A DNA stretch of 64,000 bases from an uncultured Pseudobutyrivibrio sp. (lineage in GTDB: Bacteria > Bacillota > Clostridia > Lachnospirales > Lachnospiraceae), in the NCBI GenBank assembly GCA_900546435.1, contig URCQ01000003.1:1-64000 (forward strand), in the 5' to 3' direction. The position numbers were made by a program, and so were the translations under genes. Shown in pieces: positions 1-8,671 of the stretch; the stretch's first letter is position 1; every line of letters begins with the position of its first letter. Under the pieces are notes generated by a model. That model worked only from the letters and a program-made list of their open reading frames with translations. It was not told where the DNA came from and made no database searches.

Positions 1-2
1 GA

Positions 3-278
3 ATCGAAAGAATCAGTGCCATCATTCTGCATATCGGGTTGTCACTGCTGATCTATCGGGCGGTAAAGGCAGGCAAATGCAGGACAACGGCTTTTACAGC
101 GGTTCTTGCATATGGGATTCATTTTATTGTGGACTTCTTTGCCGTGGCAGGTCCGGCGCTTCTTCCAATCTATGTGATTGAAATTGGTGTCTTTGTGATG
201 GCAGCCGGAACTCTTGTTATGGCGTTGAAGATGGGGAATGATGGAAGAACTGTAAATTCCGATTTGTATATTTCTTAA
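3..278 (+). CDS. YhfC-like intramembrane protease, C-terminal part (cut by window edge)
   Basis: The reading frame is already open at the left edge, so the true start lies outside. About 91 codons are visible. The frame reads ERISAIILHIGLSLLIYRAV followed by two further hydrophobic stretches, one containing HFIVDFFAV. The E-R-x-x-A-x-x-x-H and H-x-x-x-D spacing resembles the YhfC family of glutamic-type intramembrane proteases, where these polar residues sit inside membrane helices. The last ten or so residues (GRTVNSDLYIS) look unlike a normal tail and run directly into the remnant frame that follows, so the 3' end may be altered by recombination. The family call is by eye from a short piece. 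Confidence 0.55.
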   Translation: MERISAIILHIGLSLLIYRAVKAGKCRTTAFTAVLAYGIHFIVDFFAVAGPALLPIYVIEIGVFVMAAGTLVMALKMGNDGRTVNSDLYIS

Positions 279-552
279 TTCATACTATATCATAAAAAAT
301 AGTATAGATAAGGTCAATGCTATTTTAGATATCGAGAATTGGGAAAAAGTAGAGAATATAGATAAAAACATCAATCCTATATACACCTTAGAATTATATT
401 GTGATACTACGAAGCAAGATACAAACGATGATATAAAAGAGATTACCATTTACAGTAATGGAGAATATGTTTCATTTTTTACTACTTCACCAGGAGGAGT
501 TAAACAAAACTATAAAACTAATATTGATATTTCGGAATTAATAGACAAATAA
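256..552 (+). pseudogene. 3' remnant of an unidentified gene without a start codon
   Basis: A frame of 98 sense codons runs from just after a TAA at 253 to a TAA at 550-552. It has no ATG, GTG or TTG near its beginning. From codon 14 on it has protein-like composition (for example LELYCDTTKQDTNDDIKEIT, then GEYVSFFTTSPGG), charged and AT-rich, resembling the C-terminal domain of a small secreted or lipoprotein of unknown function. It overlaps the 3' end of the YhfC-like frame. The simplest reading is that a deletion joined the end of one gene to the middle of another. No family was recognised. Confidence 0.45.
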
Positions 553-556
553 AAAT

Positions 557-598
557 AATCCCCATCGGATAACCACATAGCGATATCTGATGGGGATT
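557..598. terminator. Bidirectional terminator-like hairpin
   Basis: AATCCCCATCGGATA at 557-571 pairs with TATCTGATGGGGATT at 584-598, with a single wobble. The hairpin lies between the rightward remnant and the leftward TauE gene and is placed to stop both. Confidence 0.75.
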
Positions 599-610
599 AG
601 TAGTTTACTT

Positions 611-1387
611 TCACCGTATACTGTTTACGATGAGTATCACTATACTCGTAAGAATCATGACTACTCCAACTGCACGGTTAAGGGTCTTTGCATCTGATTT
701 GTTGGCTATTATAGCAGCGATTCTTGCCCAAAGAAGTGTGAATGCGGCACATAGAACCATAATCGTAATGTCTGGCATGCCACCGATTGCGAAATGACTG
801 ATTCCGCCTGTAAGCGCAGTAAATGTCATGATGAATACACTGGTTCCAACTGCCATGTGCATCTGATAGCCCAGAAAAGAAGTCAGTACAAACAACATCA
901 TCATTCCACCACCTGCACCGACAAATCCGCAGATAAAACCGACGAAAATGCCGCCTATAATCGCTTTCATCAGTCGCTCTTTAGCAGAACCAGCATTCAT
1001 CTGTTCCCTAGTGGTTGTGACCGGTTTTAGGATAAAGCGTAGGCCGATGATGATCAGTGCAATTTGCATGGTACTGCCCATCGCTCTTTCAGGTAGAAAA
1101 CTTGCAACAAAGCTGCCGATGATTGTTACAATCAAAACGCTAATCATCATGGGCAGACTGTTTTTGATGTCCAAATTTCCGCTCTTTTTGTAGGTGTAAG
1201 CGCTGACAGCACTGGCCAGTACATCGCTAATCAGACCTATTCCGACTGCTTCATATGCTGGGACACCTAAGAAAGAAGCCAGCATAGGACCAACAACTGC
1301 AGCTGCACTCATACCAGCAAATCCGGTTCCGATGCCTGCTCCGGCTCCAGCAAGAAAACATATGAGTATTTTTAATAATAGTTCCAT
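611..1387 (-). CDS. TauE/SafE-family sulfite/organosulfonate exporter-like membrane protein
   Basis: 258 residues, almost entirely hydrophobic, with about eight membrane segments arranged as two halves. Each half carries the glycine-rich TauE/SafE signature: GAGAGIGTGFAGMSAAAVVG near residue 14 and a GFICGFVGAGGGMMMLFVLT-like stretch near residue 155. Members export sulfite, sulfoacetate or other small anions across the membrane, but substrate cannot be read from sequence. A good ribosome site (GGAGG) precedes the ATG at 1387. It is divergent from a TetR-type regulator with about 180 bp between the start codons, so that regulator probably controls it. Confidence 0.85.
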   Translation of the reverse strand: MELLLKILICFLAGAGAGIGTGFAGMSAAAVVGPMLASFLGVPAYEAVGIGLISDVLASAVSAYTYKKSGNLDIKNSLPMMISVLIVTIIGSFVASFLPERAMGSTMQIALIIIGLRFILKPVTTTREQMNAGSAKERLMKAIIGGIFVGFICGFVGAGGGMMMLFVLTSFLGYQMHMAVGTSVFIMTFTALTGGISHFAIGGMPDITIMVLCAAFTLLWARIAAIIANKSDAKTLNRAVGVVMILTSIVILIVNSIR

Positions 1388-1428
1388 CGAGAGTGTCCTC
1401 CATTCGACAAATCATGTGTGGTAATTAC

Positions 1429-1457
1429 TTGACAATATATGCTACAGTCAGTATTGT
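1429..1457 (+). promoter_or_regulatory. Promoter of the TetR gene with possible operator
   Basis: TTGACA (1429-1434), 17-bp spacer, TATTGT (1452-1457). The inverted half-sites ACAATA (1432-1437) and TATTGT (1452-1457) cover both promoter boxes and could be the binding site of the divergent TetR-type regulator (inference). Confidence 0.6.
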
Positions 1458-1571
1458 AATATACAAATGTCGCACATACAAACACCAGTTTCGACCGTTT
1501 TGGAAGATATGAAGCAGTTACCTTTGTTTTGTCGCATAAAAAATCAAAAAAGAATTAAGAGGGATGTAGCA

Positions 1572-2117
1572 ATGAAGGATGATCAGAGAATTGCATTGAC
1601 AAAGAGGCTCTTGCGTGAGGGACTTTTACGTTTGCTCAGCAAAACTGATCTAAATAAAATATCAGTAACGCAGTTGTGTATAGAGTCCGGTATCAATAGA
1701 GCGACCTTTTATCGTCATTACGAAGAGCCTCGCGATATATTAAATGATATTAAGTATGAAATATTTCAGGAAGTTGCAGCATTTGCGGAAAAAGCTGCAT
1801 CTAAGGGTGACACGAGGAAATGGCTGGAACTTGCATGCTGCTACTTTTACGAGCATTCTGATATATTAAAAATTCTTTTTCGGTACAGGACAGATGATGA
1901 TTTTGTATTGTTTTTAAATGAGAGATTTAATGAGCAGTATCCGAATCTGATAAATAAAGGATATTTTACTGATGTTGATGATGATACGATGAGACTTGGT
2001 ACTTTTTATTATGCAGGTGGTATTTATTATATCCTAAGACAGTGGATTACAGAGCCAATCAACAAAACACCACAGGAAGTAGCCGTACTGATGTACCATT
2101 TTCTCAATGTAGATTGA
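1572..2117 (+). CDS. TetR/AcrR-family transcriptional regulator
   Basis: 181 residues from the ATG at 1572, chosen because AGAGGGATG lies just upstream; a longer frame opens at 1467 but its first 35 codons have no domain character. The N-terminus has the TetR helix-turn-helix (ISVTQLCIESGINRATFYRHY, about residues 27-47, split here only as a motif), with the typical TFY-x-H-Y end. The C-terminal part is helical and resembles the TetR_C_7 type seen in Bacillota. It is divergent from the TauE-like exporter and is probably its repressor; the ligand is unknown. Confidence 0.85.
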   Translation: MKDDQRIALTKRLLREGLLRLLSKTDLNKISVTQLCIESGINRATFYRHYEEPRDILNDIKYEIFQEVAAFAEKAASKGDTRKWLELACCYFYEHSDILKILFRYRTDDDFVLFLNERFNEQYPNLINKGYFTDVDDDTMRLGTFYYAGGIYYILRQWITEPINKTPQEVAVLMYHFLNVD

Positions 2118-2187
2118 TGATGGAATAATAGAAAACAAGAGTTTGCTGATGAAGTAATGAAAATAGAGAAAGGGTACATATTTTAAA

Positions 2188-2727
2188 ATGACAATAGAGA
2201 CGGAAAGATTGATATTAAGAAAGTGGACGCAAGATGATGCGGAAAGTTTGTTTCTTTATGCTAAAAATCCAAATGTAGGACCAATTGCTGGATGGCCTCC
2301 TCACAAGGATATTGAATCAAGCAGATATGTTATTGACAATGTTTTCACCGGAGCAGAATGCTATGCAATCTGTGAAAAGGAGAATAATGTTGCAATAGGA
2401 GCTGTCGAGTTAAAACTAAATGGACATACAGACATGACAGATAGAGATGATGAATGTGAACTTGGCTATTGGCTGGGAGAACCATTCTGGGGCAGAGGGT
2501 ATATGCCGGAAGCGGCATATGCACTTATGAAACGAGGATTTGAAACGCTTGGAATGACCAGAATATGGTGTGGCTATTACGATGGAAATGAAAAGTCCAA
2601 AAGAGTACAGGAGAAACTTGGATTTATCTATCATCATACTTGCGATGAGGTTCCAGTACCATTGCTTCATGAGGTAAGAGTTGGACATACAAATGTTATA
2701 ACAAAAGAACAATGGAATCTGATTTAA
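2188..2727 (+). CDS. GNAT-family N-acetyltransferase (RimJ/RimL type)
   Basis: 179 residues. It opens with the RimJ/L-type strand IETERLILRKWTQDDAESLF and has the acetyl-CoA binding region ELGYWLGEPFWGRGYMPEA at about residues 91-109, where R/Q-x-x-G-x-G/A is represented by WGRGYMPEA. A later GFETLGMTRIWCGYYDGNE segment matches the family's motif B. Such enzymes acetylate amino groups of proteins, peptides or small molecules using acetyl-CoA; the substrate here is not predictable. It lies alone between the TetR gene and a VOC gene, 40 bp before the latter, possibly co-transcribed. Confidence 0.85.
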   Translation: MTIETERLILRKWTQDDAESLFLYAKNPNVGPIAGWPPHKDIESSRYVIDNVFTGAECYAICEKENNVAIGAVELKLNGHTDMTDRDDECELGYWLGEPFWGRGYMPEAAYALMKRGFETLGMTRIWCGYYDGNEKSKRVQEKLGFIYHHTCDEVPVPLLHEVRVGHTNVITKEQWNLI

Positions 2728-2766
2728 TGAATTTATATTTGTGATTAGGAAAGAGGTAAATACGCT

Positions 2767-3150
2767 ATGAATTTGAAAAAAGTTCATCACATTGCCATTA
2801 TTGGGAGCAACTATGAGAAATCAAAGCATTTTTATGTGGATCTGTTAGGTTTTTCTATTATTCGAGAAAATTACAGACCAGAACGTGATGATTACAAAAT
2901 TGATCTTCAACTGGATGATGAGATAGAATTAGAACTTTTTATCGTTAAAAATTGTCCAAAGCGCCCCAGTTATCCAGAGGCTTACGGTCTCCGGCATCTT
3001 GCCTTTGCTGTAGATTCGGTCGATAATACTGTAAGAGAATTGAATAAAAGGGGCATCATAACTGAGCCGATCAGACTCGATAATTATACAGGTAAAAAAA
3101 TGACATTCTTTTATGACCCTGATAATCTACCCTTGGAAATTCACGAATAA
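2767..3150 (+). CDS. VOC-family protein (glyoxalase/dioxygenase fold), YaeR-like
   Basis: 127 residues, the usual length of a single VOC domain with two beta-alpha-beta-beta-beta units. The start VHHIAIIGSNYEKSKHFYVD contains the first metal ligand His; further candidates are the Glu in IELELFIV, His in YGLRHLAFAV and the final Glu of PLEIHE. This pattern resembles the SMU1112c/YaeR subgroup of lactoylglutathione-lyase-like proteins. Function in this subgroup is unsettled. AAGAGG lies 11 bp before the ATG. Confidence 0.8.
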   Translation: MNLKKVHHIAIIGSNYEKSKHFYVDLLGFSIIRENYRPERDDYKIDLQLDDEIELELFIVKNCPKRPSYPEAYGLRHLAFAVDSVDNTVRELNKRGIITEPIRLDNYTGKKMTFFYDPDNLPLEIHE

Positions 3151-3207
3151 AGTATTGCAGCTGATTTAATTGAGCATTTTATTGCAAATTGGTATACAGG
3201 TGACTAT

Positions 3208-4119
3208 ATGAAAAACATACATAGTATTGAATTTTATGCGGGTAGTCAGGAAGAAATGCTACCAGACTATGAAAAAGATTTTCCTTATATTGCTTCAAGA
3301 GCAGAACTTGATTTATATTTAGGGCGATATGTACCGTGGCATTGGCATAATTCTGTGGAACTATTTTATGTCGAAAGTGGAAGTGTAGAGTATAATACGC
3401 CAGGGGGAAAAATAGTGTTTCCAGCTGGAAGTGGCGGTATGGTAAATTCAAATGTGCTTCATATGACAAAGGCAATGTCGCAGGCTGAAAAAAACATACA
3501 ATTACTTCATATTTTTGATGCTTCTTTGTTAGGGTGTGCATCAGGGAATAAAATAGATCAAAAATATATTGTCCCTATTATAACGGCACCGCAAATGGAA
3601 ATATTTCCTCTTTTTCCTGAGAATGCGGAAAATAAAAAAGTAATTAAAAAGATTGTGTCGTCTTTTTCGCTATCAAAAGATGATTTTGGGTATGAAGCAA
3701 AACTACGTAATATATTAACAGAAATATGGATTATGATTTTTGAACAATTTTATAATCTGTTTGAAAAGAAAGAAAATCATACGATAATTAATGAAAAAAT
3801 AAAGTTAATGATGGCATACATTCACGAACATTATGGGGAAAAAATTTCTATTCCAACACTCGCATCAGCAGCCTATTTAAGCGAAAGAGAGTGCTACAGA
3901 GTATTTCAGAATTGTTTGCATATGACACCAGTAGAATATATAAGGACGTATCGACTTCAAATTGCATGTGAGATGTTGGCTCATGGGCAGGAAACTATTA
4001 CTTCCATTAGTCATGAATGTGGTCTGGGAAGTAGCAGTTATTTTGGAAAAGTATTTCGAGAATATGCAAAATGTTCACCAATAGAATATCGTAGAAAATG
4101 GCAGGATTGTGATATATAA
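3208..4119 (+). CDS. AraC-family transcriptional regulator with cupin sensor
   Basis: 303 residues. The N-terminal half has a cupin-like segment (VPWHWHNSVELFYVESGSVE, near residues 44-63) that probably binds a sugar or other small ligand. The C-terminal 100 residues hold the double helix-turn-helix, with IPTLASAAYLSERECYRVFQ and the end motif SSYFGKVFREYAKCSPIEYR. The start is ambiguous by ribosome site (AGGTG upstream), but the length fits the family. No adjacent transport or enzyme gene reveals its target; the following HAD gene is the nearest candidate. Confidence 0.85.
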   Translation: MKNIHSIEFYAGSQEEMLPDYEKDFPYIASRAELDLYLGRYVPWHWHNSVELFYVESGSVEYNTPGGKIVFPAGSGGMVNSNVLHMTKAMSQAEKNIQLLHIFDASLLGCASGNKIDQKYIVPIITAPQMEIFPLFPENAENKKVIKKIVSSFSLSKDDFGYEAKLRNILTEIWIMIFEQFYNLFEKKENHTIINEKIKLMMAYIHEHYGEKISIPTLASAAYLSERECYRVFQNCLHMTPVEYIRTYRLQIACEMLAHGQETITSISHECGLGSSSYFGKVFREYAKCSPIEYRRKWQDCDI

Positions 4120-4205
4120 TGGCAGAAAAGGAGTAGTTTCTTATGAATGCCACGTTATAATGGTATTTGTAAATAGAATCTATAATCTACGAGAGGTAAA
4201 CCGAG

Positions 4206-4988
4206 ATGATAAAAATAGCTTTTTTTGATGTTGATGGGACATTGCTTAACATAGGGAGTAAAGAACTGACAGATAAGACCGTTTACGCATTGAAAGAACT
4301 TCGCCGAAATAATGTGTTGCTTTGCATGGCGACAGGCAGAGGATATTTATCTGTTCCGCATTTTGAAGGTATTGCGTTTGATGTTCTCTTGACTTTTAAT
4401 GGTTCATATGTAAAAGCAGGAGAAAAGATTATTTTCAAAAACCCATTAGAGCAAGACGATAAAAACAGGATTATAGAAAATCTAAAAAATATGAATCGTG
4501 CAATTGCAATCAGCAATGAACATTTTATTGTTACCAATGGGACAGATCCGGATTTGGAGCAATACTTTGCATTTGGAAGTGAAACGATGAAAATTGCACC
4601 TGACTTTGATAATTTGTGTGATGAAGATATTTACCAGATCATGTGCTCCTGCAGAAAAGAAGAATATGAACAAATTTTGCAGGGTACGAATAAAACGCAG
4701 ATTACAGCATGGTGGGATAAAGCCGTTGATATCATTCCGCTTGCTTGTGGAAAGGGAAATGCTGTTAATGCCGTGCTTGCACATTATGGTCTTTCAAAAG
4801 AGGAAGCCATTGCCTTTGGTGATGGAAAAAATGACATTGAAATGTTAGAAGCCGTTGGTATGGGTGTTGCCATGGAAAATGCAAAAGACGAGGTTAAGCA
4901 AAGAGCAGATGCTATTTGCAAATCTGTGGAAGAGGATGGCGTTTATGATTATTGCGTGAAAAATCACCTCATTGCAGCGATGGACTAA
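4206..4988 (+). CDS. Cof-type HAD hydrolase (sugar- or cofactor-phosphate phosphatase)
   Basis: 260 residues. Motif I is FFDVDGTLLN at the N-terminus (nucleophile Asp and general acid Asp), motif II is in LCMATGR, motif III the Lys of CGKGNAV, and motif IV is AFGDGKNDIEML. The C2-type cap between motifs II and III places it in the Cof/YidA group. These cytosolic Mg-dependent phosphatases act on sugar phosphates, flavin or PLP. It stands alone after the AraC regulator with a clear GAGAGG ribosome site. Confidence 0.9.
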   Translation: MIKIAFFDVDGTLLNIGSKELTDKTVYALKELRRNNVLLCMATGRGYLSVPHFEGIAFDVLLTFNGSYVKAGEKIIFKNPLEQDDKNRIIENLKNMNRAIAISNEHFIVTNGTDPDLEQYFAFGSETMKIAPDFDNLCDEDIYQIMCSCRKEEYEQILQGTNKTQITAWWDKAVDIIPLACGKGNAVNAVLAHYGLSKEEAIAFGDGKNDIEMLEAVGMGVAMENAKDEVKQRADAICKSVEEDGVYDYCVKNHLIAAMD

Positions 4989-5054
4989 ATCGCATTTAAC
5001 TTTACGCAAAATATATGATGTGCGTGAAATGTATATAGGATGGGAGCAGGTGGT

Positions 5055-5717
5055 ATGGAACAGCTACAAAAAATAGAGAGATACTTTCCTTTTATGGAAC
5101 ATTTAAGCGATGAAGAAGCAGAACGCCTGAAAAAGAATGTGCTTTCCAAGACATTTTCAAAAGGCGAAATTATATCAGGAAATGCCGATTCTTGCACAGG
5201 AATGATTCTGGTGGAAAAAGGTGATGTCAGGGTTTCTATTATTTCAGAGGATGGAAGACAGATTACGCTATTTCATGTGATGGAAAAAGAGGTTTGTGTA
5301 ATGACGGCTTCCTGCGTGATTTCCCAACTTACCTTCGATACAATCATTTCAGCAGAAGAAGAAACAACGATTTGGCTTGTTCCTCCACATGTATTAGAAA
5401 AACTTTCAGAAAGTAATATTTATGTCAAAGCTTATATGTATGAACTTTTAACACAAAGATTTTCTTCTGTAGTCTGGGTCATGGAACAGATTTTATTCAA
5501 GGGCATGGATCACAGACTTGCTAGTTTTTTGATTTCCTATTATGAACAGACAGGAAAAAAAGAAATTATAATGACGCAGGAAGAAATTGCGGTAGAAATA
5601 AATACGGCGCGTGAAGTCATTGCAAGAATGTTAAAACAGTTTGCATCTGATGGACTTGTAGAATTAAAAAGAGGTAAAATCTTATTAAAAGAGATAGATT
5701 CCTTGAAAATCTTATAA
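5055..5717 (+). CDS. Crp/Fnr-family transcriptional regulator
   Basis: 220 residues from the ATG at 5055, preferred over the ATG at 5040 because GGAGCAGG sits at the right distance. Residues 1-130 form a cyclic-nucleotide-binding-like beta barrel (GMILVEKGDVRVSIISEDGR), and the C-terminus holds the HTH (MTQEEIAVEINTAREVIARM). Cysteines at CTGM, EVCVM and ASCVI could sense redox state, as in some Fnr-like proteins, but no N-terminal iron-sulfur cluster of cysteines is present. The next genes are a thioredoxin and an alcohol dehydrogenase, so a redox-linked role is plausible. Confidence 0.85.
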   Translation: MEQLQKIERYFPFMEHLSDEEAERLKKNVLSKTFSKGEIISGNADSCTGMILVEKGDVRVSIISEDGRQITLFHVMEKEVCVMTASCVISQLTFDTIISAEEETTIWLVPPHVLEKLSESNIYVKAYMYELLTQRFSSVVWVMEQILFKGMDHRLASFLISYYEQTGKKEIIMTQEEIAVEINTAREVIARMLKQFASDGLVELKRGKILLKEIDSLKIL

Positions 5718-5804
5718 ATTTTGTTCTTATGTGACTTAGTTACAGAGAAAATGATTTTTTTACGGTATGCTTTGATCAAATCAAAGAAAACGGAGGAAAA
5801 TCAT

Positions 5805-6110
5805 ATGAAAGAAATAAACGTAACAAGCAAAAACTTTGAAAACGAGGTATTACATTCTGATAAACCGGTACTGATTGATTTCTGGGCTTCCTGGTGTGGA
5901 CCATGTAAAATGCTTTCTCCTATTATTGCAGAGATCGCGGAAGAACATCCGGAAATCAAAGTATGCAAAGTGAATGTAGATGAGGAGATGGAGCTTGCCT
6001 CAGCTTTTCAAATAGTAAGCATACCAACCGTACTTGCGATGGAGAATGGAAAAATAAAGAATAAATCCATTGGCCTCAAATCAAAAGAACATTTGCTTTC
6101 TATGTTTTAA
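5805..6110 (+). CDS. trxA: Thioredoxin
   Basis: 101 residues from the ATG at 5805, preceded by CGGAGG; the longer open frame from 5721 is not needed. The active site FWASWCGPCKM (Trp-Cys-Gly-Pro-Cys at residues 30-34) and the cis-proline region SIPTVLAM are intact. It reduces disulfides in cytosolic proteins. It lies between a Crp/Fnr regulator and an alcohol dehydrogenase, with 26 bp to the latter, suggesting a small co-expressed redox unit. It may be an accessory thioredoxin rather than the main one, since no thioredoxin reductase gene is in the window. Confidence 0.93.
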   Translation: MKEINVTSKNFENEVLHSDKPVLIDFWASWCGPCKMLSPIIAEIAEEHPEIKVCKVNVDEEMELASAFQIVSIPTVLAMENGKIKNKSIGLKSKEHLLSMF

Positions 6111-6136
6111 ATTACAATCTAGGGAGAAAGGAAATT

Positions 6137-7183
6137 ATGGAAAAAACAATGCAGACATACACATATGTCTCCAAAGGAAACTTTGCATTAAGAGAAAAAC
6201 CAAGACCGGTTCTTATGCATGAAAGAGATGCTATTGTAAAAGTGACACTGGCAAGTATTTGTTCTAGTGATTTGCACATTAAGCATGGAAGCGTTCCTCG
6301 TGCTGTGCCTGGAATAACGGTTGGTCACGAAATGGTAGGTATTGTGGAGGAAGTTGGCGATGCCGTAACGCATGTAAAACCGGGCGACCGCGTTACCGTC
6401 AATGTTGAAACTTTTTGTGGAGATTGTTTTTTCTGTAAGAATGGTTATGTGAATAACTGTACGGACGAAAACGGTGGCTGGGCATTAGGATGCCGTATCG
6501 ATGGTGGTCAGGCAGAATATGTGCGTGTACCGTTTGCAGACCAGGGATTAAATAAAATTCCGGAAAATGTGACGGATCGACAGGCTTTATTTGTAGGAGA
6601 TGTGCTTGCAACAGGATATTGGGCAACCCGCATTTCTGAGATTACAGAGGATGATACGGTGTTAATCATTGGAGCCGGGCCGACAGGTATTTGTACTTTA
6701 CTTTGTGTGATGTTAAAAAAACCAAAGCGTATCATTGTATGTGAAAAAGATGAAAATCGCGTGCGATTTATTCACGAACATTATAAAGATGTGCTTACTG
6801 TTTCACCGGAAGAATGTAAGGATTTTGTACAGAAAAACAGTGATCATGGTGGAGCAGATGTGGTTCTTGAAGTTGCAGGGGCAGAATCTACATTTTGTCT
6901 GGCATGGGAATGTGCGAGACCAAATGCAATTGTCACCATTGTTGCTTTGTATAATGAAGCACAGACATTACCACTGCCGGATATGTATGGAAAGAATCTC
7001 ACATTTAAAACAGGTGGTGTTGATGGGTGTGATTGCGAAGAGACATTAAAATTGATTGCAGAAGGAAAAATCAATACAGAGCCATTGATTACACATACCT
7101 ATCCACTCAGCCGAATCGAAGAAGCATATGATCTTTTTGAGAATAAGAAAGATGGCGTCATAAAAGTTGCAGTAGAATGTTAG
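6137..7183 (+). CDS. Zinc-dependent medium-chain alcohol dehydrogenase
   Basis: 348 residues. Catalytic zinc ligands are Cys42 (ICSSDLH) and the GHE of TVGHEMVG near residue 64. A structural-zinc lobe is present with cysteines in CGDCFFCKNGYVNNC. The Rossmann fold motif is IIGAGPTGI near residue 175. It oxidises alcohols or reduces aldehydes with NAD(P), and resembles the isopropanol/sorbitol-type group. The start has GGGAGAAAGG upstream. A hairpin terminator follows, closing the Crp-trx-adh group. Confidence 0.9.
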   Translation: MEKTMQTYTYVSKGNFALREKPRPVLMHERDAIVKVTLASICSSDLHIKHGSVPRAVPGITVGHEMVGIVEEVGDAVTHVKPGDRVTVNVETFCGDCFFCKNGYVNNCTDENGGWALGCRIDGGQAEYVRVPFADQGLNKIPENVTDRQALFVGDVLATGYWATRISEITEDDTVLIIGAGPTGICTLLCVMLKKPKRIIVCEKDENRVRFIHEHYKDVLTVSPEECKDFVQKNSDHGGADVVLEVAGAESTFCLAWECARPNAIVTIVALYNEAQTLPLPDMYGKNLTFKTGGVDGCDCEETLKLIAEGKINTEPLITHTYPLSRIEEAYDLFENKKDGVIKVAVEC

Positions 7184-7241
7184 AAAGAGATGCGAAAAAT
7201 ATACGATAGAAATAGAAAATAAATGGAATAAAAACATTGTG

Positions 7242-7285
7242 AAAAAGAGTTGCATGTAGCGTATAATGGACATGTGACTCTTTTT
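7242..7285 (+). terminator. Terminator after the alcohol dehydrogenase
   Basis: AAAAAGAGT (7242-7250) pairs with ACTCTTTTT (7277-7285); inside it CATGT pairs with ACATG. The T-run forms the 3' arm and GTATATTT follows. Confidence 0.65.
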
Positions 7286-7371
7286 GTATATTTAAAATAT
7301 AAAATAATGCACAAAAAAGTATGATACAAACTGTGAACAGTGAATGAATCGTAAATAAAAATGAAAAAATG

Positions 7372-7406
7372 GGACATCTGTCCTATAAATAAAAAAGACA
7401 TATGTC
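7372..7406. promoter_or_regulatory. Two related palindromes upstream of the nucleoside operon
   Basis: GGACATCTGTCC (7372-7383) and GACATATGTC (7397-7406) both fit GACATnTGTC and have centres 24 bp apart. They sit 50-80 bp before the BMP start and are candidate operators, perhaps for the Crp-type regulator encoded in the same operon (inference). No convincing -35/-10 pair was seen in 7286-7440, although AT-rich hexamers exist. Confidence 0.45.
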
Positions 7407-7453
7407 ATAATGGGATATATCAGATCCGAAAAAATGGAAGGAGGAAAAGGATT

Positions 7454-8650
7454 ATGAGAAGGAGAAAAATAATAGCATTGGTGTTAGCAGGTGCAATGGC
7501 ACTTTCGCTTGCAGCATGTGGGGGCAAAGGAAACGCCAAAGACGGCGGTAAATCTAATGCAGGTGATAGCGGTAAAATGCAGGTTGCCATGATTACAGAC
7601 TCAGGTGATATTACAGATCAGAGTTTTAACCAGACAACATATGAAACCTGTAAAGCATGGGCAGAGAAAAATGATGTAGAATTTAACTATTACAAACCAG
7701 AAAGCGATTCTGATGAAGCACGTAACGCAAGTGTGGATCAGGCCGTTGCAGATGGAGCAAACGTAATTGTTCTTCCAGGATATATGTTTGCCGCAACAAT
7801 CGTAGAACAATCAAATGTTTATCCAGACGTTAAATTTGTAGCACTTGATGTAAGTGCAGGAGACATCTGTGAAAAGGGTGTAGGTAAGGGATATACTTAC
7901 AATCCAGATGATTACACAGTAGGTGATTACTACAACACAGAAAACGTATATTGCTGTACATACCAGGAAGAGTTCTCTGGATTTATGGCAGGATACGCAG
8001 CAGTTAAGCTTGGATACAAGCATCTCGGATTCCTTGGTGGTATGTCAGTTCCTGCTGTAACACGTTTTGGTTATGGATTTGTACAGGGTGCTGACAAGGC
8101 AGCAGAAGAACTTGGAATTACTGATCAGGTATCTGTTGAATATGTATGTGGTGGACAGTTCTATGGTGATGCGGATATCACAGCATACATGGATACATGG
8201 TATGGCGGAAAAGGCGTTGAAGCAGTATTTGCTTGCGGTGGTGGAATTTACACATCAGCAGCAGAAGCAGCAGTTAAGACAAATGGTAAGGTAATTGGTG
8301 TTGACTCTGATCAGTCAGGAATTATCAATGAGTACAAAGATGATCTTACAATTACATCTGCTATGAAGGGACTTGCAGTAACTGTAGATACGGTTCTTAC
8401 AGCAATCAATGATGGAAAATGGAATAATTATGTAGGAAAGATTGATAACCTTGGTCTTGTTTCTGAAGATCCAGAAGAGAACTTCGTACAGCTTCCAATT
8501 AAGACAACACAGTGGGGCGACGGATTTACAGAAGATGATTACAGAGATTTGGTTAAGAAGTTGTACAACGGCGAAATTACAGTAAGCGGAGATACAACAG
8601 AAATGCCAAAGACAGCAATCAAAGTAAATGATTATGGTAGCATCAAATAA
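7454..8650 (+). CDS. BMP-family nucleoside-binding lipoprotein (ABC importer)
   Basis: 398 residues from the ATG at 7454, chosen because GGAAGGAGG precedes it and because a proper lipoprotein signal follows: basic MRRRKIIA, hydrophobic core, lipobox LAAC with Cys at about residue 21. The mature protein has the BMP/PnrA hallmarks: AMITDSGDITDQSFNQ-like opening, ANVIVLPGYMF and GGIYTSAAEAA. It captures nucleosides outside the membrane for the ATPase and two permeases encoded next. A perfect 14-bp hairpin downstream probably stabilises this message relative to the rest of the operon. Confidence 0.92.
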   Translation: MRRRKIIALVLAGAMALSLAACGGKGNAKDGGKSNAGDSGKMQVAMITDSGDITDQSFNQTTYETCKAWAEKNDVEFNYYKPESDSDEARNASVDQAVADGANVIVLPGYMFAATIVEQSNVYPDVKFVALDVSAGDICEKGVGKGYTYNPDDYTVGDYYNTENVYCCTYQEEFSGFMAGYAAVKLGYKHLGFLGGMSVPAVTRFGYGFVQGADKAAEELGITDQVSVEYVCGGQFYGDADITAYMDTWYGGKGVEAVFACGGGIYTSAAEAAVKTNGKVIGVDSDQSGIINEYKDDLTITSAMKGLAVTVDTVLTAINDGKWNNYVGKIDNLGLVSEDPEENFVQLPIKTTQWGDGFTEDDYRDLVKKLYNGEITVSGDTTEMPKTAIKVNDYGSIK

Positions 8651-8671
8651 CAAACAGTTACGATGAATTTT

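Noticed and set aside
1467..1571. Longer TetR start at 1467
   Set aside because: The extra residues have no domain character and the ATG at 1572 has a ribosome site.
7262..7267. TATAAT as a promoter of the nucleoside operon
   Set aside because: It lies in the loop of a terminator hairpin and the possible -35 (TTGTGA) is 19 bp away.
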